NCBI RefSeq assembly: GCF_003579925.1
Contig: NZ_QUAL01000191.1
Location: 17,216-81,215, forward strand
Source: Jiangella rhizosphaerae
Lineage (GTDB): Bacteria; Actinomycetota; Actinomycetes; Jiangellales; Jiangellaceae
Direction: 5' to 3'
Length of the DNA stretch: 64,000 nucleotides
Shown here: positions 58,140 through 64,000 of the stretch, in pieces
Position numbering within the stretch: the stretch's first letter is position 1
Layout: the number at the start of each line of letters is the position of its first letter
Made by a program: the position numbers and the translations under genes
Notes under the pieces: generated by a model
Database searches by the model: none
Told to the model about the DNA's origin: nothing
What the model saw: only the letters and a program-made list of their open reading frames with translations

Positions 58140-58870
58140 TCGTCGACGCCCATGTCCGGGTGGGACACGGCCGCGAGGCGAGCTTGACGGTCCCCGACCT
58201 CCTGGACCGGATGGACCGCCTCGGCATCGACGTCGCCTGCGTGGCCCCAGACGAGGCGGCGATCGCCTACGAGAACCGCCGCGGGAACGCGACCACCACC
58301 GCGGCTGCGGCGGCCTCCAGGGGTCGCCTGGTCGCGTACGCGGTGGCCAACCCGTGGCGCGGCGGCGAGGCCGTCGCCGAACTCGAGCGGGCCCGCGACG
58401 CCGGAGCCCGGGCGCTCGCCGTCGATTCCGTGCTGCAGGGTTTCGACCTGCTCGACGGCCTCGTGGACCCGCTGCTGCGCTTCGCCTCCGACCAGCGCTG
58501 GCCGGTCTACGTCCGGACGGGTACGCCGCCGAACGCGCTGCCGCTGACCCTGGCACTGCTCGCCCGCCGGTTCCCCGAGGTCACGTTCATCATGGGTCGC
58601 AGCGGCGCCACCGACTTCTGGATCGACGCCGCGGAGGCGCTGCGGTCCGCGCCCAACCTGCTCGGCGACACCAGCTACGCCCCGTGGGACACCCTGCTCA
58701 GCGAGCTGGGCTCGGACCCGGCCATCACCCCGTCCCGGCTCGTGTTCTCCACCGACCAGCCCTACACCGTCGCCGAGAGCGAGGTACGGCGCATCCGCGA
58801 CTGGCCGATCACGGACCGGGAACGATCCCTCGTCCTGGGCGGCACGCTCCGGGCGCTCCTGGCTCTCTGA
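58136..58870 (+). CDS. Amidohydrolase-fold protein lacking metal ligands (third of three)
   Basis: A 244-residue protein with the same order of strands as its two neighbours, but with the metal site replaced: HxH is His6-x-Arg8 (DAHVRV), the next His is Arg127 (VYVRTGTPP), and the third is Arg155 (FIMGRSGA). Only Asp207 (FSTDQPY) remains. The reading frame is intact, with normal codon use and an ATGA overlap, so it is not a recent pseudogene. It may be a regulatory or structural partner of the two active copies, or a metal-independent enzyme using the new arginines. Confidence 0.82.
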   Translation: MIVDAHVRVGHGREASLTVPDLLDRMDRLGIDVACVAPDEAAIAYENRRGNATTTAAAAASRGRLVAYAVANPWRGGEAVAELERARDAGARALAVDSVLQGFDLLDGLVDPLLRFASDQRWPVYVRTGTPPNALPLTLALLARRFPEVTFIMGRSGATDFWIDAAEALRSAPNLLGDTSYAPWDTLLSELGSDPAITPSRLVFSTDQPYTVAESEVRRIRDWPITDRERSLVLGGTLRALLAL

Positions 58871-58913
58871 CGCGCAGGCTTCGCACCTACCTGGTGGAGC
58901 CATGTCCACCAGC

Positions 58914-58929
58914 TCGAAAATGACATCGA
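58914..58929. promoter_or_regulatory. IclR-type element before the aldolase gene
   Basis: TCGAA-N6-ATCGA differs from TCGAA-N6-TTCGA by one base and overlaps CATCGATAT. It lies in an A/T-rich island 17 bases before the GTG at 58946 and its GAGAGG ribosome site. It suggests that the aldolase has its own IclR-controlled promoter. Confidence 0.5.
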
Positions 58930-58945
58930 TATTTGAGAGGTACTC

Positions 58946-59920
58946 GTGATCGACGTTCGCTCCAGCGCCACGGACCGGCCGGCATCCGAGGGGCAGGTTC
59001 CCGACCCGCTCATCGCCGGCATCTCGCCGGTGCTCGAAGTCCCCTTCACCGAGAACGGCGACGTCGATCTGGCCGGGTTCGACCGGCTCGTGCACCACGT
59101 CCTCGGCACCGGCGTCACGAGCGTGATGTTCCCCGGCTTCGCCTCGGAGTTCTACAAACTGACCGAGGCCGAGCGCGGACTGCTGGTCGGCCGCCTGCTG
59201 GCACAGACCTCGCGGCGACCCGGTGTCTCGGCGATCATCGCGGTGCAGGACCATGCCACCCGCCTGGCCGCCGACCACGCGCGGCGGATGGTGGACGCCG
59301 GCGCCGACGCGATCAACCTGCTCCCGCCGCACTTCCTGACCCCGTCCCGCGACGCACTCGCCGAGCACATCGCCGCGGTCTGCGCCGCCGTCGCTCCCGT
59401 GCCCGTCGTCCTGCAGTACGCGCCGAAGGAGACCGCCACCTTCATGGCCGCGGCCGACATCGCCGCCATCGCGCGTGTCCATCCGAACCTCGCGTACGTG
59501 AAGGTCGAGTCGAGTCCGCCGGGCGCGCTGATCGGCGAGCTCCTGCGGCTCGATCCACCCCTCCGGTCGGTCGAGGGGTACGCCGGCCTGCAACTGCCCG
59601 ATGCGATCCGCCGCGGCGCCGTCGGCAGCCAGCCGGGGTGCTCGTTCACCGAGATCTACCTCGAGATCTGGGAGCACTTCGAGGCCGGCCGGTACGACGA
59701 CGGCGACCTGCTGCACGCCAGACTGCTGCCGTTCATCTCCTACTGGATGCAGGACACCGAGCTCATTATCGCCGCCGAGAAGCTCATCAGCGTCCGGCGG
59801 GGACTGTTCGACAGCCCGGTGTGCCGCGAACCGGCCCACCACCTGGACAAGCTCGAGATCGAGATGGTCGATCGCTTCCTCGGCGAGTTCGCCGACCACC
59901 TTCCCGGCGTGACCTCCTGA
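58946..59920 (+). CDS. Dihydrodipicolinate synthase / KDG-aldolase family protein
   Basis: A 324-residue class I aldolase/lyase of the DapA/NAL fold. LIAGISPVLEVPFTENGDVD starts the barrel at about residue 22. The proton-relay Tyr158 is in VLQYAPKET and the Schiff-base Lys186 in AYVKVESSPPG. In catabolic loci such enzymes cleave or dehydrate 2-keto-3-deoxy sugar acids to pyruvate and an aldehyde; lysine synthesis is unlikely here. GTG after GAGAGG, with an IclR-type element just upstream. It is the likely last step of the region-4 pathway. Confidence 0.9.
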   Translation: MIDVRSSATDRPASEGQVPDPLIAGISPVLEVPFTENGDVDLAGFDRLVHHVLGTGVTSVMFPGFASEFYKLTEAERGLLVGRLLAQTSRRPGVSAIIAVQDHATRLAADHARRMVDAGADAINLLPPHFLTPSRDALAEHIAAVCAAVAPVPVVLQYAPKETATFMAAADIAAIARVHPNLAYVKVESSPPGALIGELLRLDPPLRSVEGYAGLQLPDAIRRGAVGSQPGCSFTEIYLEIWEHFEAGRYDDGDLLHARLLPFISYWMQDTELIIAAEKLISVRRGLFDSPVCREPAHHLDKLEIEMVDRFLGEFADHLPGVTS

Positions 59921-59938
59921 GCACGCCCGTGACGAGCC

Positions 59939-60298
59939 TCAGCCAGGTCCATGGGGATGGGCGAGGTCGTAGGCGCGGGCGAGCTTCTTGGGGACGACCA
60001 TGCGCCACGCGTCGACGACCAGCTCGCGGGCCTCGGCCCGGTCCAGCGCCGCCAGCTGGGCGTGGACCCAGTGGAAGCGCATCTCCGACGGCGACGGCAG
60101 CTGGAACTTGTCCGGCTCGCTCGCGACGAGGGCCGCGCGTTCCTCCTTGGGGAACGCGAAGCCCATCACGCTCTCGTCGAGTAAGAACGCCACGTAGACG
60201 ATCTGCCCGACGCGGAACTTCAACCTGCCGCGGACGTACACCTGGTACGAGCGCTCCAACTCCGCGCCCAGCGGCCTGACGTCGTCGATCACCGCCAT
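59939..60298 (-). CDS. MmcQ/YjbR-like protein
   Basis: A 119-residue protein of the YjbR/CyaY-like fold. Family features are LKFRVGQIVYVAFLLDESVMGFAFPKEER (about 26-54), LPSPSEMRFHWVHAQLAALDRAEARELVVDAWRMVVPKKLA near the end. The ATG at 60298 with AAGGGG upstream gives the usual length; an in-frame ATG further upstream would add residues unlike the family. These proteins are called DNA-binding by similarity only. It stands alone, tail-to-tail with the aldolase gene. Confidence 0.85.
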   Translation of the reverse strand: MAVIDDVRPLGAELERSYQVYVRGRLKFRVGQIVYVAFLLDESVMGFAFPKEERAALVASEPDKFQLPSPSEMRFHWVHAQLAALDRAEARELVVDAWRMVVPKKLARAYDLAHPHGPG

Positions 60299-60537
60299 GC
60301 TCGGCACCCCTTGGTCACGTAGCCCGTCCATCGTTCCCCTCTCCACAGCCAGGTGCACGGGTTGACTGGGACGGCCCCACGAACTCATCGGTTCCCGGGT
60401 TCGTTGCGTGAGCACCTCTGGTCGCTGACGTGCGGTGACGCAGGTGTGAAGCCGTGGTGAAGACGCCCTTGGCGATCATGTGGCTCGGCTGGGGGGACGC
60501 CCCAGAGCGAGGTTCTGGTGTGCTGAGAGGGGCGGTC

Positions 60538-63003
60538 ATGGCAGGCATCAGGGAACCCAGGGTCCGACGGCTGCGAGGGTCGTTCACAGCGATCACCGCG
60601 TCAGTCGTCGCCGTCGGTCTGGCCGTGCCGGCGGCGGCGGTGACCGGCGGCGGCCCGGTCGACCCGGACTGGGTCCGGCAGCTCGTGCGGATCGAGGTCG
60701 GTGAGGAGAAGACCTGCTCCGGGGCGTTGGTGGCACCGCAGTGGGTGCTCACCGCGGCGTCCTGCTTCACGGCCGCCGGCGGGAACGACGAGGTACGCAC
60801 CGGCGCGGCGCCAGCGGGAACGACGGCGACGGTGGGACGGCCGGATCGGTCGACGGCGGACGGATATGTGCGCGACGTCGACTGGATCGTGCCGCATCCG
60901 GACCAGGACGTGGCACTGGCGCGGCTGACGCTGGGCGTGGACATCGCGCCATGGCGAGTCGCCGAGGCTCCCGCGACGGCTGGTGAGACACTGGCGATCA
61001 GCGGCTTCGGCCGGACGGAGTCGGTGTGGGCGCCTGCCGAGTTGCAGGCCGCCACGGTGTCGGCGAGCGAGGTCTCGGCCGCTTCGTTCGAGCTTAGCGC
61101 GCCCGCCGAGTCGGCAGGGGCGTGCGACGGCGATGCCGGCGCTCCTGTCACGCGGTCGGCGGACGGTGCGGTGCAGATCGTCGGTGTCCTGGTCGGCTCG
61201 GCGAAGAACGGCTGTCTGGTGGCGCCGTCCGACGGGGACCGGTCGGCGCTGGCGGCCCGCGCCGACGTCCTGGCGGACTGGATCGACCGGAACGCGGTCT
61301 GGTTCGGCGCCGACTTCGCGAACTCCTACCACTCGACGGACGGCGACGGCGACGGGCGCCTCGACGGCATCGGTGGCTACAACCTCGCCGACGTCAATGA
61401 CCAGATCGTCGCGGTCGACTACGAGGGCAGCGGGAAACTGGATCACCTGCTGATCTACCGGCCCGGCTCGCAGAAGAAGTACTGGGTGGTCAAGCGGCGG
61501 GCCGACGGGTCGTTCCAGCAGGTGTTCACGAACGGCGACCGCGGCATCGGGCCGGTGCCGACCGCCGGGACCGTGCTGCTCGGCGACGCCCGCGATCGGG
61601 TGTTCGCGTTCGACTGCCACCGTACCGGCAAGCAGGACTGCATCGTCGTCTACCGTCCGGGTCTGGTCAGCGGGGACAGCGAGAGCGGTTCGTACAGCGT
61701 CTTCGAGCGCGATCCGCGAGGCGGGTACCAGCGGGTCTTCCGGCACAAACTGATCCGGCTGAACGGGGCGGCCACCCAGATGATGGCCCTGGACGACCAC
61801 GGGGCGACGGCCGGACAGCACCTCGTCTTCTACCGGCCAGGTTCCGGGCTGGTCACGGTCCGCTCGTGGGTCTACGACAACGCCGCCGGCTCCTGGGGAA
61901 CCGGGCCGGACGTCTACACGACGGACAGCGCCGGGATCGCCGGCTTCGACCTCCGGCAGGCGCGGGACCGGATGATCGCCTTCGACTGCCACCAGTCGGG
62001 GCGCCAGGACTGCCTCGTGGCCTACCGGCCGGGGAATGTCAGCACGGACGCCGAGAGCTCGACGTATCGCGTCATCGATCGGGCGAGCAACGGGACGTAT
62101 CGCTCGTTGTTCCGGCACAAGCTCCTCCGGCTCGCCTCGACCGCCGATCAGCTCGTCGCCTACGACTACGACGGGTCGGGGCGCATGGACCACCTCGTCT
62201 TCTACCGGCCCGACGGCGGCTGGGTGACCATCCTGCCCGGGCTCCGCCAGGCGGGCGGCGGCTGGGCTCCGGCCCCCTCCTTCGTGTACTCCAACCAGGG
62301 CGGCGGTATCGGCGGCTACGACATGCAGGACGCGCGCGACCGGCTGGTCGCCTTCGACAACGACCACCGGGGCTCGCCCACCGACCTCGTCGCCTACCGT
62401 CCCGGCTCGCGCACCGCCTGGGTGGTCGGACGCCGGACCGAGCCCGGCGACCCCGACGTCACGGTCATCCGGCCGGCCGGCGCCGACTCGATCGTGGAGA
62501 ACCGGACGTATCCCGTGGACTTCCACCACGAGTTCACGGGAACCTCGGGCCGGGAGGACTGGGGGACCGACGAGGCCGAGGCACAGAACTTCGAGCTGCT
62601 CGCCGGCGACGGCGGGATCATCTGGGTCTCGTGTACGGAGGCCACGACCACCGGGGTCAGCGTCATCAAGGTGTTCCCCGGCCTGCTGAACGGCGAGCTG
62701 GAGGTCGGCGAGCGATACCTCGGGGTGACGGCGGTGTGCTTCAAGGTCCTGGGCCCGACGGGGTACGTGAAGGTCCGGATCCCGAACGTGCACATGGTTC
62801 TGGGGGACGGGGGCTCGCCGGGGACCGGCCACGACGTCGAAGCGACCGTCGTGCACGTCGAGTCCGGCGCGCAGCGGACCAAGCTCGTGGAGCCCGACGA
62901 GGCCGAGCAGTTCGGACGCACGGACGTCACCTGCGACGAGGATCATCCGGACTGGCCGGACAACTGCCGGGAGAACCTGTTGGAACTCCGGGTCGTGGGC
63001 TGA
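60538..63003 (+). CDS. Secreted trypsin-like pseudoprotease with propeller-type repeats
   Basis: An 821-residue exported protein. The signal peptide is about 1-35. An S1-family domain (about 40-265) keeps the surrounding motifs but not the catalytic set: WVLTAASC has Ser75 where His is expected and CDGDAGAP has Ala200 in place of the nucleophile; Asp124 (DVALARL) is kept. Six repeats of about 60 residues follow (about 280-650), each with a D-x-x-x-AFD or AVDY strand, G(S/T)G(K/R)xD and YRPG, as in FG-GAP/VCBS-type propellers. The C-terminal part (about 660-821) has four Cys and is not recognised. ATG with GAGAGGGG. A binding, not proteolytic, role is likely. It is followed by an ALF-repeat gene in the same direction. 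Confidence 0.85.
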   Translation: MAGIREPRVRRLRGSFTAITASVVAVGLAVPAAAVTGGGPVDPDWVRQLVRIEVGEEKTCSGALVAPQWVLTAASCFTAAGGNDEVRTGAAPAGTTATVGRPDRSTADGYVRDVDWIVPHPDQDVALARLTLGVDIAPWRVAEAPATAGETLAISGFGRTESVWAPAELQAATVSASEVSAASFELSAPAESAGACDGDAGAPVTRSADGAVQIVGVLVGSAKNGCLVAPSDGDRSALAARADVLADWIDRNAVWFGADFANSYHSTDGDGDGRLDGIGGYNLADVNDQIVAVDYEGSGKLDHLLIYRPGSQKKYWVVKRRADGSFQQVFTNGDRGIGPVPTAGTVLLGDARDRVFAFDCHRTGKQDCIVVYRPGLVSGDSESGSYSVFERDPRGGYQRVFRHKLIRLNGAATQMMALDDHGATAGQHLVFYRPGSGLVTVRSWVYDNAAGSWGTGPDVYTTDSAGIAGFDLRQARDRMIAFDCHQSGRQDCLVAYRPGNVSTDAESSTYRVIDRASNGTYRSLFRHKLLRLASTADQLVAYDYDGSGRMDHLVFYRPDGGWVTILPGLRQAGGGWAPAPSFVYSNQGGGIGGYDMQDARDRLVAFDNDHRGSPTDLVAYRPGSRTAWVVGRRTEPGDPDVTVIRPAGADSIVENRTYPVDFHHEFTGTSGREDWGTDEAEAQNFELLAGDGGIIWVSCTEATTTGVSVIKVFPGLLNGELEVGERYLGVTAVCFKVLGPTGYVKVRIPNVHMVLGDGGSPGTGHDVEATVVHVESGAQRTKLVEPDEAEQFGRTDVTCDEDHPDWPDNCRENLLELRVVG

Positions 63004-63016
63004 GGGGTTGACGGCG

Positions 63017-64000
63017 ATGCGCGCGATTCTCGGCAGGCCCTCGCGGCGGAGGGCGACGGTCATCGGCGGGGCGCTCTCGCTGCTCCTCGCGGGCAGCCCG
63101 ATGAACGAGACCCGGGCCGTCGCGGCGGAGACGCCGCCGGACGCTCCGGTCTGTGAACGTCAGGTGGTGCTGGAGGCCTGGGTCACCGGCGGGGTGAACG
63201 TCAGCCCGGCCGCCGAGGAGGCGCTGCTGGGCGACGACGCGGCGGTCTGCGCGTTCCTCGAGCAGCTGCCCCGGCTGGTGGCGCAGGACGAGCGGGAACA
63301 GGTGGGTCGCATCACCTCCCACGGTGGCCCGGAGGTGTCCGCCGCGGCCACCGCGGCCCTGCGCTCGAACGAGGAGGGTGCCGTGACGGCGTTCCTCGAC
63401 GGCGGGTGGGAGATCGCCCGGCAGATCGACCTGCGCGCCCGTGTGGGCCAGATGAGGGCGACCGGCGGACCGGAGGTCCGGGCCGCTGCCAACGCGGTGC
63501 TGCGCAACGGGACGCCTGAAGCGCTGGGCCGGTTCCTCGACTCGGGCTGGCGCATGCCGTACCGGATGGACTTGCGGGCCGTCGTCGGCCGGGCGATGGC
63601 CGGAGGCGGTCCGCAGGTGAAAGCCGCGGCGAACCGAGCGCTGCTGGACGGCAGCCCGGAGATGCTGGAGCGGTTCGTCCAGATCGACTGGGGCGTGGCA
63701 CAGGCCCGCGACAACGAGGCGCAGACCCTGAACGACTTGCGGGCGAGCGCGACCGAGGCGACGCGCCTCGCTGCCCTCGAGACGATCGGGGCCGTGGCGC
63801 AGGCCGAGCGGGCGAAGGCCGAGTCCGAGGCGGCCAGAGCGGAGGCGGAGGAGGCACAACGGCTCGCCCAGCTGGCTGGCCAGGAATCGGACGAGGCCAG
63901 ACGGCAGGCGCGACGTGCCGCCGAGGCGGCCGACCGCGCCGTCGCCGCGTCGCGCGTCGCCGTCGAGGCCGCTCGCGCGGCGGCGAGCGCCGCTCGTGCC
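63017..64000 (+). CDS. Secreted ALF-repeat protein (5' part, runs off window)
   Basis: An open frame of 328 codons from ATG 63017 to the right edge without a stop. A basic leader and hydrophobic segment (residues about 1-35, VIGGALSLLLAGS) suggest export. Three full repeats of about 47 residues and a first degenerate one follow, each with GGPEV(R/S)AAA-x-A(L/V)L and FL-x-GW, the ALF short-repeat signature of actinomycetes. From about residue 245 the chain becomes Ala/Glu/Arg-rich and would form a long coiled coil (AERAKAESEAARAEAEEAQR). It follows the pseudoprotease by 13 bases, so both probably form one cell-surface or secreted system. Confidence 0.82.
   Translation, partial: MRAILGRPSRRRATVIGGALSLLLAGSPMNETRAVAAETPPDAPVCERQVVLEAWVTGGVNVSPAAEEALLGDDAAVCAFLEQLPRLVAQDEREQVGRITSHGGPEVSAAATAALRSNEEGAVTAFLDGGWEIARQIDLRARVGQMRATGGPEVRAAANAVLRNGTPEALGRFLDSGWRMPYRMDLRAVVGRAMAGGGPQVKAAANRALLDGSPEMLERFVQIDWGVAQARDNEAQTLNDLRASATEATRLAALETIGAVAQAERAKAESEAARAEAEEAQRLAQLAGQESDEARRQARRAAEAADRAVAASRVAVEAARAAASAARA

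Noticed and set aside
1..64000. CRISPR arrays, tRNA/rRNA genes, complete insertion sequences or prophage
   Set aside because: No regularly spaced direct repeats, cloverleaf-type CCA-end genes, rRNA sequence, transposase or phage structural motifs were seen on reading both strands.

Overview
The window comes from a high-GC actinomycete. The evidence is third-position G/C bias throughout, many GTG starts, ATGA/GTGA-coupled operons, ABC sugar importers without their own ATPase, SigJ-type and DGPF-linked ECF sigma factors, and an ALF-repeat protein. The genus cannot be fixed from the sequence alone. There are no rRNA or tRNA genes, CRISPR arrays, complete insertion sequences or phage genes. Almost everything is carbohydrate uptake and catabolism, with a block of small regulatory and housekeeping genes between 19.4 and 37 kb.

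Region 1 (0-19.4 kb) is a glycan-use locus around an RpiR-type regulator (15964-16884). A divergent promoter near 11.9 kb serves a leftward operon (solute-binding protein, DUF6259-like glycosidase, two permeases, SDR, 2-hydroxyacid dehydrogenase, phosphotriesterase-like hydrolase) and a rightward series (DUF3863-like protein, GH78 rhamnosidase, RpiR regulator, AroE-like dehydrogenase, FGGY kinase). A secreted multidomain glycosidase and deoC lie at the left edge. The palindrome GTAGT-N3-ACTAC recurs before these units and ties them into one proposed regulon.

Region 2 (19.4-37.2 kb) is mixed. It holds a CBS protein, fused remnants of a MarR regulator and an MFS pump, a VanRS-like two-component system facing a VanY-like carboxypeptidase, an orphan FtsX-type permease, and a GNAT fusion. 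It also has an ECF41-type sigma factor with its own candidate promoter and an adjacent epimerase-like gene, three DHFR-fold reductase genes, a YCII/ECF42 pair, a SnoaL/TetR pair with operators, an XRE regulator, a glyoxalase-fold protein and a frameshifted MFS gene.

Region 3 (37.2-44.3 kb) is a leftward operon of FGGY kinase, histidine phosphatase, DeoR regulator, second FGGY kinase and 2-hydroxyacid dehydrogenase. It is divergent from a glycerophosphodiesterase across a promoter with inverted TGTGTTAT half-sites.

Region 4 (44.4-59.9 kb) is a rightward catabolic locus. It has a Tat-type solute-binding lipoprotein, a PhoD phosphatase/phosphodiesterase, a discoidin-domain protein, two permeases, an unrecognised barrel protein, a mutarotase, an enolase-superfamily enzyme, an IclR regulator, a Gfo/Idh oxidoreductase, a creatininase-like amidohydrolase, three tandem amidohydrolase-fold proteins (the last lacking its metal ligands) and a DHDPS/KDG-type aldolase. 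TCGAA-N6-TTCGA elements precede each transcription unit. I propose an IclR-controlled route that takes a phosphate-bearing glycoside, imports the sugar, oxidises it, opens a lactone and cleaves a keto-acid.

Region 5 (59.9-64 kb) has a MmcQ/YjbR-like protein, a secreted trypsin-like protein that has lost its catalytic His and Ser and carries beta-propeller-type repeats, and the start of an ALF-repeat protein that runs off the window.
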